DNA of 51,143 nt, from the NCBI GenBank assembly GCA_003284215.1, contig QBVW01000005.1:68881-120023 (forward strand). The letters are read 5' to 3'. Below, in pieces: positions 17,567 through 24,987 of the stretch (positions are counted from its first letter, which is position 1; each line of letters starts with the position of its first letter). Source of the stretch: SAR86 cluster bacterium AG-313-D11 (GTDB lineage: Bacteria; Pseudomonadota; Gammaproteobacteria; Magnimaribacterales; D2472). Below the pieces are notes generated by a model. That model worked only from the letters and a program-made list of their open reading frames with translations. It was not told the origin of the DNA and did no database searches. The translations under genes and the position numbers were made by a program.

Positions 17567-17683
17567 ATGGGCAGAACAAAAATAGAAAGTAAGAGTTACA
17601 CGAAAGTTACACGCTTTTATTTTCGTGCTTGTAGCCCATTATCTATAAGGGTTTGTAAATCAGCGACTATTGAGTGGGAGTAA
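17567..17683 (+). CDS. possible 38-codon ORF running into the displaced guaA tail
   Basis: ATG with GAGGAA eight nt upstream and TATAAT at 17525-17530 opens a 38-codon frame. The frame starts MGRTKIESKSYTK, runs through the right-hand AGTTACACG pair, and ends in frame as K-S-A-T-I-E-W-E-stop, the displaced C-terminus of a GMP synthase. No homolog is recognised. It may be a real small protein of the element, or a chance frame joined to the end repeat. Translation signals are better than for many nearby genes, but length and content give little support. Confidence 0.3.
   Translation: MGRTKIESKSYTKVTRFYFRACSPLSIRVCKSATIEWE
17594..17613 (+). repeat. AGTTACACG direct-repeat pair, right arm
   Basis: AGTTACACGAA at 17594-17604 is followed directly by AGTTACACG at 17605-17613, an 11-bp period matching the left array in sequence and orientation. 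It lies about 60 bp inside the right end repeat. A related AGTTACAAC occurs at 17730-17738, outside that repeat. Interpreted as arm-type sites; protein unknown. Confidence 0.55.
17666..17683 (+). repeat. right end repeat (attR-like), duplicated guaA tail
   Basis: An exact copy of ACTATTGAGTGGGA followed by GTAA, so the five codons T-I-E-W-E plus stop are kept with GAG replacing GAA. Weaker coding-level similarity (K-S-A against K-P-P-A) extends about four codons upstream. It marks the right boundary of the inserted segment and implies the copy came from a slightly different guaA allele. Confidence 0.65.
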
Positions 17684-17773
17684 TTAATAACCTTATAAGT
17701 TATTGATTTTATTTAATATTTTAATAAAAAGTTACAACAAACTAACAACAAGCTAAATTTAGCGTCCCTCAAA

Positions 17774-17822
17774 CCCATACGCTATAAGAGTTTCTTTAAG
17801 GGTTAGTTAGGAGTGGGAGTAG
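17774..17822 (+). repeat. third, degenerate end repeat; rest of the 17684-17891 gap
   Basis: Imperfect copy, exactly 139 bp downstream, of 17635-17683. It shares CCCAT, three variable bases, CTATAAG, one base, GTTT, and then, at identical spacing, GAGTGGGAGTA followed by G (E-W-E-stop in frame). The ACTATT part is lost. This suggests tandem insertion remnants at the guaA end. Apart from this and the AGTTACAAC at 17730, I see nothing recognisable in 17684-17891. Confidence 0.5.
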
Positions 17823-17891
17823 TTTAAGTCTCTTAAATTCTTGCTAAATAAAGCTTTGTAATGCTTAGACTATTTTGTGTCTGGTAAGAAT

Positions 17892-19172
17892 TTAATTAGA
17901 TTCTTTATTATTTTGAATTCTTGCAGCTTTTATAAATGGCGCAAAAATAGTTCCTAGAATATACCCTGGGGCTTTTACTAAGTCTAAAAGAAATCCAATA
18001 ATCCCACAACAAACCCAATTAACTGGAAAGAGGAATTGAATTGAAATATTATTTTTTAAAGGGAAAAAGATGCCTCTATATAGAAAAGAAGCTAAGCAGA
18101 TTATTGAAACATATATTTTAGTTATATGAGGTATGTACCACACTGACTCCTCTACCCATGAGGCAAAATATCCATTCCAGTTGTAGATTACAAAAGAAAT
18201 TATTACAAAAAAAGTAATTTTATGAACATTTCTAAATATCGAGCTTTGTGATTTAGGAAGGGCGATGCGATTGTAAATCACTGATACAAGAAGTATGAGA
18301 GCAATTGATATTAACCAAATTTTTGTTATGTGGGGGATATAATAAGCACTAGTTTCCCATCCAACAATTGCGTTCCATTTTGGAATCAGGACTAATGTAA
18401 AGAGCAATATAACTATTAGGTACAAATCCTTAATTTTGTGAGAAATATCTTGGACCGCAGTATAAATTGAATAAATAAAAAATTTTTTTGCACATTGAAA
18501 AAAATTTCTTGGAAGATTTGGGTAAACTAAATATGAATTTTCAGGCGTTACAGATTCATATTGTTCATTTACTCTATTTTTCCAATCTACATCTCCGCCC
18601 GATCTTACCCCTTCAGTTATTTTGAAACCATTAAGATAATCCTTTTTTTTCATTAATGACCCAGGAGATGTCTGAATACCTTTTGCCCCAAATGAACATG
18701 CTCTTAAAAGTTTTTGAAAGTATGTATCTGCTAAATATTTGGTATTACCAAGAACAACCTCTGCATCTGTATTTTTGATGATATTACAGTAATCATTAAT
18801 CCAGTTCTCATTCGGTATAGTGGTCGCATCTAATAGAGCTATCCACTCATGCTTAGCCACCTCTACTCCATAATTTGTTGCTTCATATGGGAAGGCTCTT
18901 CCCTTAGGAGTATCTAAAAGAAGATTTTTAATAAGGGGCACTCTTTTTAAAATTAATAATAATCTATCAAATCGATACGCCCTTCCAATCCTTTTATAGG
19001 TAATAGTAAAGTTAGATTTTATAGATTCAGTTAACTTATTAATTTCATCATTTGAACTTGAATCGACTATTACAACTTCTGAGGGTAAGTTTAATTGAAG
19101 ATTGAGCGCTTTGACTGCATCACGTAAATCATTAGGGTTATCTAAGGTAGGAATAATTACACTTATATGCAT
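17892..19172 (-). CDS. family 2 glycosyltransferase with C-terminal membrane helices
   Basis: A 426-residue protein. The first 230 or so residues form a GT-A fold typical of GT2: ISVIIPTLDNPNDLRDAV at the N-terminus, VIVDSSSND, and WIALLDATTIPNENW as the nucleotide-sugar/metal (DxD-like) region. The remainder has about five hydrophobic segments, suggesting membrane anchoring or a role in lipid-linked sugar transfer. It is the first gene right of the guaA-linked repeats and opens the glycan region. It is divergent from the FkbM gene across a 100-bp gap. Donor and acceptor are unknown. Confidence 0.8.
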   Translation of the reverse strand: MHISVIIPTLDNPNDLRDAVKALNLQLNLPSEVVIVDSSSNDEINKLTESIKSNFTITYKRIGRAYRFDRLLLILKRVPLIKNLLLDTPKGRAFPYEATNYGVEVAKHEWIALLDATTIPNENWINDYCNIIKNTDAEVVLGNTKYLADTYFQKLLRACSFGAKGIQTSPGSLMKKKDYLNGFKITEGVRSGGDVDWKNRVNEQYESVTPENSYLVYPNLPRNFFQCAKKFFIYSIYTAVQDISHKIKDLYLIVILLFTLVLIPKWNAIVGWETSAYYIPHITKIWLISIALILLVSVIYNRIALPKSQSSIFRNVHKITFFVIISFVIYNWNGYFASWVEESVWYIPHITKIYVSIICLASFLYRGIFFPLKNNISIQFLFPVNWVCCGIIGFLLDLVKAPGYILGTIFAPFIKAARIQNNKESN

Positions 19173-19272
19173 TTTAAAATTAGAGCAGATCTGATATTTA
19201 ATTCAATTTATTTTACTATGATAATTTCGTTATGGTTAAAATTAGACAAACAATAGATACACCTTAAGATGT

Positions 19273-20025
19273 ATGAATATGAAAAATAGAATTAGTATTA
19301 AAAGAAGAGCTAGGTTGTTTTTAGCGTTTTTTTTGCCAAGTAAAGCTATGAAGTATTTAGGATTTATTTACGGAGCTTTGCTGCCATCAAAGAAATCCTA
19401 TTCATCCATGGGAGAAGATTTAATCATTGAGCAGTATTTTAAAGAAAAAAATATTTTACAAGGTGTATACATAGATATTGGATGTTTTCATCCCATATGG
19501 GCTTCAAATACTCATAAACTTCATAAAGAGGGGTGGACAGGTTTTTGTTTTGACATAGATCAAAGTAAATTGAATGTGATGAGATTCTTTAGAAGAAAGA
19601 ATGTTCAAACCTTTTTCCAGGCTGTCACAGCAAAGCCTAGCAAAGAACCATTTACTCATGTTTACAAATTCTTAACACCTTGGTCAGACATTGATACTTG
19701 TGACTTAGATGTGGCGAATGATTATGCTAAAAAATTTGATTTAGATTATGAGATTAGCAGGGTTCCTTCTGCTGATATAAATACAATCTTGAGTAAACTT
19801 CCAAAGTTCAATTTTTTGAATATTGATGTTGAGGGGTTAGATGAGGATATTTTAATGTCTATGGATCTTAATAAATATTCGCCGGACGTAATATTATTTG
19901 AAAATGTAGATGTATGGGGCGGAACTGAACAAATTAGGAACAAACTGGAGTTATTTTGTTATGAGAGATTATTTATTTCTTCTTTTTCAGTTTGCTATGC
20001 AAAATCAATTTTAAGGAAAATATAA
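19273..20025 (+). CDS. FkbM-family methyltransferase
   Basis: A 250-residue predicted SAM-dependent O-methyltransferase of the FkbM type, common in polysaccharide loci, where it methylates sugar hydroxyls. Visible landmarks are SSMGEDLIIEQYF, the SAM loop YIDIGCFHP (about 65-73), CFDIDQSKL, and the family C-terminal block NFLNIDVEGLDEDIL followed by PDVILFEN. The short basic N-terminus has a hydrophobic patch and may be membrane-proximal. The start lacks a good ribosome-binding site; the ATG six bases downstream is equally possible. Confidence 0.82.
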   Translation: MNMKNRISIKRRARLFLAFFLPSKAMKYLGFIYGALLPSKKSYSSMGEDLIIEQYFKEKNILQGVYIDIGCFHPIWASNTHKLHKEGWTGFCFDIDQSKLNVMRFFRRKNVQTFFQAVTAKPSKEPFTHVYKFLTPWSDIDTCDLDVANDYAKKFDLDYEISRVPSADINTILSKLPKFNFLNIDVEGLDEDILMSMDLNKYSPDVILFENVDVWGGTEQIRNKLELFCYERLFISSFSVCYAKSILRKI

Positions 20026-20174
20026 CTGATATTTTCCTTCATATTTACCAATGAGGTGAATTAATGTTCTGTCGATTAAAATGCAAATCACTATCAGCTT
20101 GTATTTATAGATAATTTAAGTATTTAGAAATATAATAGAGAAGGAATTTCTTCCAATAATTTATAATAATAGCT

Positions 20175-21311
20175 ATGAAAATCCCATTTAATAAACCTGC
20201 ATTCATAGAAAATTCAAAAAATGAAATCTTATCTTCACTCGAAAGTGGCAATTTATCTGGTAGAGGCCCTTTCACTTTAAAAGTAGAGGAATTGTTGTTG
20301 CAACAAAACCCAAAAGTTTCAAAAATTCTTTTATCGACCTCCTGTACTCATGCGCTAGAAGCATCAGCTATTTTGCTTGACCTTAAACCAGGAGATGAAG
20401 TAATTGTCCCATCATATACATTTGTTACTTCAGCTCTTGCTTTTTACATGCATGGAGCCGCAATACGATTTTGCGATGTAAGGAAAGACACCTTGAACAT
20501 TGATGAAACTCTAATTGAGGGACTAATTACAAAAAAAACGAAAGCAATCGTAGTAGTGCATTATGCAGGAGTGTCTTGCGAGATGGATGAAATTATGAAA
20601 ATTGCAAAAAAATACAATCTAAAAGTAATTGAAGATAATGCACATGGGCTATTTGGTAAATATAAGGGCAATAATTTAGGTAGTATAGGGGACTTATCAA
20701 CTCACAGTTTCCATGAAACTAAAAATTTTAGCTGTGGTGAGGGCGGAGCCTTGTTTGTAAGAAATAAAGATTTTGTTGAGAGAGCAGAAATAATATTCGA
20801 AAAAGGAACTAATAGGTCAATGTTTCTAAATGGTCAAGTTGACAAGTATACTTGGGTTGATAAAGGCTCCAGCTATATTATGTCTGATATCCTTGCAGCA
20901 CTTCTATATTCTCAACTTTTATTTTATAAAAAAATACAATCTAAAAGAGAGCTTTTGTGGAAAAATTACTTTGATCAATTGAGTAATTGGTCTAAAGTAA
21001 ATGAAATTCAACTTCCATTCGTGCCTAATTATTGTGAGCAGGCTTTTCATATGTTCTATATGCTTATGCCAAGCAATCAAGTGCGAACAGAATTTATAAA
21101 ATATTTAGCCAAAAATAATATCTCTTCTGTTTTTCATTATTTGCCTTTGGATTCTTCCTCTATGGGAGCTTCTATAAGACTAGATGATCAAGCTGATTGC
21201 ACAATATCCAAAGAGGTCAGTCAATGTATTGTTAGGCTGCCTTTATTTTTTGATTTAAACTTAAATGATCAGGAAAAAGTAATTAGTACAGTCACTAAAT
21301 TTAAAGTATAA
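20175..21311 (+). CDS. WecE-like sugar-nucleotide 4-aminotransferase
   Basis: A 378-residue PLP enzyme of the DegT/DnrJ/EryC1 family, closest by eye to WecE/RffA, which aminates dTDP-4-keto-6-deoxyglucose to dTDP-4-amino-4,6-dideoxygalactose. Matching features are the N-terminal PFNKPAF, GNLSGRGPFT, PGDEVIVPSYTFV, VHYAGVSCEMD, EDNAH (Asp154) and SFHETKNFSCGEGGA with the Schiff-base Lys183. It is the first gene of an eight-gene rightward operon; TATAAT ends 7 nt before its ATG and there is no ribosome-binding site. No 4,6-dehydratase is in the window, so the keto-sugar must come from elsewhere. Confidence 0.88.
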   Translation: MKIPFNKPAFIENSKNEILSSLESGNLSGRGPFTLKVEELLLQQNPKVSKILLSTSCTHALEASAILLDLKPGDEVIVPSYTFVTSALAFYMHGAAIRFCDVRKDTLNIDETLIEGLITKKTKAIVVVHYAGVSCEMDEIMKIAKKYNLKVIEDNAHGLFGKYKGNNLGSIGDLSTHSFHETKNFSCGEGGALFVRNKDFVERAEIIFEKGTNRSMFLNGQVDKYTWVDKGSSYIMSDILAALLYSQLLFYKKIQSKRELLWKNYFDQLSNWSKVNEIQLPFVPNYCEQAFHMFYMLMPSNQVRTEFIKYLAKNNISSVFHYLPLDSSSMGASIRLDDQADCTISKEVSQCIVRLPLFFDLNLNDQEKVISTVTKFKV

Positions 21312-21322
21312 AGTTTAAAAAA

Positions 21323-22108
21323 ATGATTAAATACAACATTCAAGACCATGTGATAGTTGTAACGGGCGCAGCAGGTCAGCTAGGACAAGCAATTGTGAGC
21401 AGGGCTATTGGTTTGGGCGCTAAGGTTGCTTGTCTAGATACTTCTTTAGAAAATCTTGAAAAGATTTCTATTTCTAATGGCTGGGGAGACAGCGTTCTTC
21501 TTTTCCAATCAGATATTACAAATAAAGAAAGTATTGAATTAACATTCAATCAGATTGTTAATAAATACAATAAGATAGATGCTTTGATCAATAATGCAGG
21601 TGTGAGTGTTTTTGATCCATGGTTTGATAGAAATGAAGAAGACTTCGACTGGGTAATGAATGTTAATCTAAAAGGTACATTCAATTGTATGAAAGAGTTT
21701 TTTAAGCTTTTAATTGATTCTAATTATCCTGGTGCAGTTGTGAATGTAGCATCTCATTATGGAATAATCAGCCCTGATCCTAAAATTTATACTGATTGTG
21801 ATCGAAGAAACTCTGAGATATATGGAGCTACTAAGGCTGGCGTCATTCAAATGACAAAATATTTTGCTGTTAATGCTATAGCAGACGGCGCAAAAGTTCG
21901 GGTCAATGCTATTGCACCTGGCGGTATTAAAAATAGCGCTTCTCCTCAAGGAGATGATTTTCAAAGACTTTATTCTGAGAGATGCCCAATGAAAAGAATG
22001 GCAGAGGTTGATGAGATTGTTGGACCTATTTTATTTCTTGTATCATCAGATGCATCATATATTAATGGCCAAACTATAGTAATAGATGGTGGGATGACAG
22101 CGTGGTAA
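21323..22108 (+). CDS. short-chain dehydrogenase/reductase in sugar operon
   Basis: A 261-residue classical SDR, NAD(P)-dependent. It has the Rossmann glycine motif TGAAGQLG (14-21), NNAG (90-93), and the catalytic set Ser144, Tyr167 and Lys171 (YGATK). The C-terminal SSDASYINGQTIVIDGG is typical of FabG-like members. It sits 11 bp after the aminotransferase and 24 bp before the NeuB-like synthase, so it very likely oxidises or reduces a hydroxyl/keto group of the same sugar. One idea is that it makes the carbonyl used by the class III aminotransferase downstream. The substrate is inferred from context only. Confidence 0.85.
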   Translation: MIKYNIQDHVIVVTGAAGQLGQAIVSRAIGLGAKVACLDTSLENLEKISISNGWGDSVLLFQSDITNKESIELTFNQIVNKYNKIDALINNAGVSVFDPWFDRNEEDFDWVMNVNLKGTFNCMKEFFKLLIDSNYPGAVVNVASHYGIISPDPKIYTDCDRRNSEIYGATKAGVIQMTKYFAVNAIADGAKVRVNAIAPGGIKNSASPQGDDFQRLYSERCPMKRMAEVDEIVGPILFLVSSDASYINGQTIVIDGGMTAW

Positions 22109-22132
22109 AATATAAAATCTAAAGGAGAAGTT

Positions 22133-22987
22133 ATGGGTAATAAAACTATTAAGGTTAAAGAAAAAGTTATTGGTGTTGGTGAGCCAGTATACATAATCGC
22201 AGAGGTCGGTATAAATCATGATGGTGATATGAGTAAAGCTATTCAATTAGTCCAAGAAGCGAAAAATTCAGGAGCTGACGCCGTTAAGCTACAGACATAC
22301 ATTACTGAAAAAAGAGTTCCAAAAGATCACGCAGTCTATGATATTTTAAAAAAATGTGAGCTTACTCACGCTCAGCAGACAGAGCTATTTGATTTAGGTA
22401 AAGAACTTGATATTACAGTATTTAGCACGCCATTTGACGATGAATCTGTCGACTTTCTTGTTGACCTAGATACTCCTATTTTTAAAATAGCAAGTTTTGA
22501 TAGTGTTAATACTAAGTTATTAAATAAAGTTGGCTCAACTGGAAAACCAGTAATTATGTCTACTGGCATGACCAGTCTTGATGAGCTAGGTGCAGCATGG
22601 AGAGCCCTTGGTGGCAACGATGATGGTACTGGCTGTGATTTAGCATTAATGCATTGTGTATCTTCATATCCATTAGAGGATAAGGGCGCTAATTTAGCAA
22701 TCATTCAGCTTTTGCATGAGGTGCATGGAGGGCCTGTTGGTTATTCTGATCACACCATAGGAGCTGAGATGCCAATATATGCAATAGCAGCTGGCGCATG
22801 CATGATTGAGAAACATTTCACGCTAGATATCACTGCTGAAGGTCCAGATCATTCTATGTCAGCCGATCCATCTACTTTATCCAAACTTGTAACAAAAGCT
22901 AAATGGATTCAAGAGGTTATAGGGCAAAAAGAAATGAGAGTTAGGGAGGCTGAAGAGGGAGCAATTTCATATCGAAGACCAAGCTAA
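22133..22987 (+). CDS. NeuB-like PEP-condensing sialic/nonulosonic acid synthase lacking SAF domain
   Basis: Predicted TIM-barrel synthase that condenses phosphoenolpyruvate with an aldose to a 2-keto-3-deoxy sugar acid. Family motifs are all present: AEVGINHDG (24-32), VKLQTY, FSTPFD (97-102), KIASFD, STGM (143-146), CVSSYP (175-180), GYSDHT (203-208) and EKHFTLD with GPDHSMS (226-243). At 284 residues it stops at SYRRPS, exactly where normal 340-350-residue NeuB/PseI/LegI proteins enter the SAF (antifreeze-like) domain. The next gene starts 3 bp later, so no remnant can be hidden downstream. The start has AAAGGAG upstream. Confidence 0.88.
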   Translation: MGNKTIKVKEKVIGVGEPVYIIAEVGINHDGDMSKAIQLVQEAKNSGADAVKLQTYITEKRVPKDHAVYDILKKCELTHAQQTELFDLGKELDITVFSTPFDDESVDFLVDLDTPIFKIASFDSVNTKLLNKVGSTGKPVIMSTGMTSLDELGAAWRALGGNDDGTGCDLALMHCVSSYPLEDKGANLAIIQLLHEVHGGPVGYSDHTIGAEMPIYAIAAGACMIEKHFTLDITAEGPDHSMSADPSTLSKLVTKAKWIQEVIGQKEMRVREAEEGAISYRRPS

Positions 22988-22990
22988 AAT

Positions 22991-24040
22991 ATGCCCCCTA
23001 AAGTTATATTTAGATGTGATGCTGGGGATGCACCCGAAATAGGCACCGGCCACATTGCAAGATCTAAAACATTAGCAAGTGCAATTGTAAAACATGGACT
23101 AGTAAAGCTAGAAGATATTTTCTTTTATACAAGAGATGATGAAGGTTTTAACTTGGGAAAAAAATACCTAGCTTCATCTGGTATTCAGTTTCAGGAATTA
23201 TCTGGCAATAAACTTAAGGCTAATTCTAAATCTGAAAAAGATATTCTTATCAATACAGAGGCAAAGTTAATTTTTTTTGATCGACTTGAAACCAGCAAAG
23301 ATATTGTTTCCAATATTCAAAAAGAAGGCATCAAAGTTGTAACATTTGATGATTATGGTTCAGGACGTAATTATGTTGATTTAGCAATCTCTGCTATTTT
23401 TGATGATGTAAATAAATCTTTAAATCTTGTTACTGGTTATGAATATTTAATCTTATCAAAAGACTTCTATTCTTGTGGCCCCATAAAGGCAAATGTTCAA
23501 AATCTAGTAGCAACATTTGGTGGAAATGATGCAAGAGATATCTGCTCTCATTTTATAAAGCATCTTCATGAAATACCATGCAATATTCAAGTAGACATCA
23601 TTCTAGGGAAAGTAAATAACGAAGCTCTTATTAAATATAGAAAAGATATTTCATCAATAGTTTCGGGTGACAATATAAAATTACATGTTTTTCCTCAAAA
23701 TTATCACGAAATAATTTCAAATGCCGACGTGGCAATATCTTCAGGAGGCCTTTCTATTTTTGAATTTGCTGCATATGGAGTCCCGACTATAGGCTTGCCT
23801 CAATATCAGCATCAACTCAGAACAATTGAAAATTTACAAAATGCAGGCATTTCTATTCTAGGAACTGATGGAATGAATTTATCAAGCACTAAAATTAGCT
23901 CTGCCTTAAAATATTTAATGCAAGATCATGTAGCAAGAAAACAAATGGCTGAGAAGTCTAGAAAATGTATTGACGGAAATGGCATTGAAAGGATAATAGA
24001 ACTCTTAAACACTAACTTTAAGGATATTTTTTATGAGTAA
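22991..24040 (+). CDS. PseG-like nucleotide-sugar hydrolase
   Basis: A 349-residue GT-B-fold protein related to PseG, which removes UDP from an N-acylated amino sugar so that the free sugar can be used by a NeuB-type synthase. Visible features are FRCDAGDAPEIGTGHIARSKTLA at the N-terminus (the PseG hallmark GxGHxxR), LIFFDRLE, the mid-protein ATFGGNDAR, and the C-terminal sugar-nucleotide site SSGGLSIFEFAAYGVPTIGLPQ. It overlaps the formyltransferase by 8 bp. Position directly after neuB fits the known order of reactions. Confidence 0.82.
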   Translation: MPPKVIFRCDAGDAPEIGTGHIARSKTLASAIVKHGLVKLEDIFFYTRDDEGFNLGKKYLASSGIQFQELSGNKLKANSKSEKDILINTEAKLIFFDRLETSKDIVSNIQKEGIKVVTFDDYGSGRNYVDLAISAIFDDVNKSLNLVTGYEYLILSKDFYSCGPIKANVQNLVATFGGNDARDICSHFIKHLHEIPCNIQVDIILGKVNNEALIKYRKDISSIVSGDNIKLHVFPQNYHEIISNADVAISSGGLSIFEFAAYGVPTIGLPQYQHQLRTIENLQNAGISILGTDGMNLSSTKISSALKYLMQDHVARKQMAEKSRKCIDGNGIERIIELLNTNFKDIFYE

Positions 24041-24962
24041 AAAGAAAGTCATTATCTTTGGTTGCCAAGCTATTGCAATCGATATACTCAGACATCTCCA
24101 CTCATTGGAAACTGTCGATGTTGAAATGGTAATAACTTATGAAATTTTATCAGATATCAGTCGAGGTCAAGAGTCAATTATTGATGTCGCAGAGCAGTTG
24201 AACATTCCAATTTCAAGTCCAGGCAGGATTTCAAATGATTTAGTTCAAGAAATTGAAAAAATTCAACCAGATCTAATAATATCTGCATATTACAGAAAGA
24301 TTTTTCCTAAAAACCTGATAAAAATTCCTAAATTGGGAATTGTAAATATTCATCCTAGTTCTTTGCCAGATTACAGAGGGCCTGTACCAACTGCGTGGGC
24401 AATGCTAAAAGGAGAAAAGGTATTTGGAGTTACCATTCATCAGATTGATGAAGGCATAGATACAGGAGATATACTTGTTCAGTCTCTTCATGACATTGAC
24501 GAAGAGGAAACCGGATATGATTTATATTTAAAAGCTATGAGTATAGGTTCAAAATTATTTATAGATAATTTTGAAAATATTATTAATAATAAAATCTTAC
24601 CAAAAAAACAGCGTCCAGGAGGAAGTTACTTTGGTAAATTAGATTCAAAGGTTTTTATTAATTGGAAAGATTCAGCAGAATCAATTAAAAATCAAGTTAG
24701 GGTACGATCAGTTCCTTACAATCCAATAGAAACTATTTTAGAGAATAAATATTTTTTTATTAACAGAGTATCAATTGATGATGAGAATAAATTTCCTATT
24801 CAAACGCCAGGCAAAATTCTCAAAGTCTATCAAGATGATCGCTTGCTAGTATCATGCTCTAATGGAGCTTTAATTATCGAAGATTATAGTGTCTTTCCCC
24901 CATTTAGTGGTGTAGAAAAAGAAATCTATTTGAAGGTTGGTCGACATTTTGATGATCTGTAA
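24033..24962 (+). CDS. sugar N-formyltransferase (Fmt/ArnA-N fold)
   Basis: A 309-residue enzyme of the formyl-tetrahydrofolate transferase family, predicted to N-formylate an amino sugar. The catalytic Asn-His-Asp set is in place: Asn105 and His107 in NIHPSSLPDYRGPVP, and Asp143 in IDTGDIL. The C-terminal part (GGSYFGKLDSKVFINW) resembles ArnA/VioF-like members rather than the tRNA-formylase tail. It overlaps the PseG-like gene, so the amino group put on by the WecE-like or class III aminotransferase is the probable target. A housekeeping fmt is not expected in such an operon. Confidence 0.83.
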   Translation: MSKKKVIIFGCQAIAIDILRHLHSLETVDVEMVITYEILSDISRGQESIIDVAEQLNIPISSPGRISNDLVQEIEKIQPDLIISAYYRKIFPKNLIKIPKLGIVNIHPSSLPDYRGPVPTAWAMLKGEKVFGVTIHQIDEGIDTGDILVQSLHDIDEEETGYDLYLKAMSIGSKLFIDNFENIINNKILPKKQRPGGSYFGKLDSKVFINWKDSAESIKNQVRVRSVPYNPIETILENKYFFINRVSIDDENKFPIQTPGKILKVYQDDRLLVSCSNGALIIEDYSVFPPFSGVEKEIYLKVGRHFDDL

Positions 24963-24987
24963 TTTCTAAAGCTTATGAAAAACTAAT

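Larger units (their letters stand above)
16376..17683. mobile_element. small integrase-less element at the guaA 3' end
   Basis: The segment between the native guaA tail and a second copy of that tail has about a 1308-bp period. Both ends share 14 identical bases (ACTATTGAGTGGGA), and the right copy still encodes T-I-E-W-E-stop, with synonymous GAG for GAA. Inside are a leftward Xre regulator and a membrane protein, a palindrome, a possible 38-codon ORF, and AGTTACACG arrays near both ends like integrase arm sites. No recombinase gene is present. Tyrosine-recombinase islands at guaA are an established class; an att-flanked, recombinase-free unit resembles a cis-mobilisable element. It could also be a decayed remnant. 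Confidence 0.65.

Noticed and set aside
16414-17613. AGTTACACG repeats as a CRISPR array
   Set aside because: Units are only 9-12 bp, partly directly adjacent, with no uniform unique spacers and no cas genes.
24033-24962. Formyltransferase as methionyl-tRNA formyltransferase (fmt)
   Set aside because: The C-terminal half is ArnA/VioF-like, and the operon is for sugar synthesis, with no def or rsmB neighbour.
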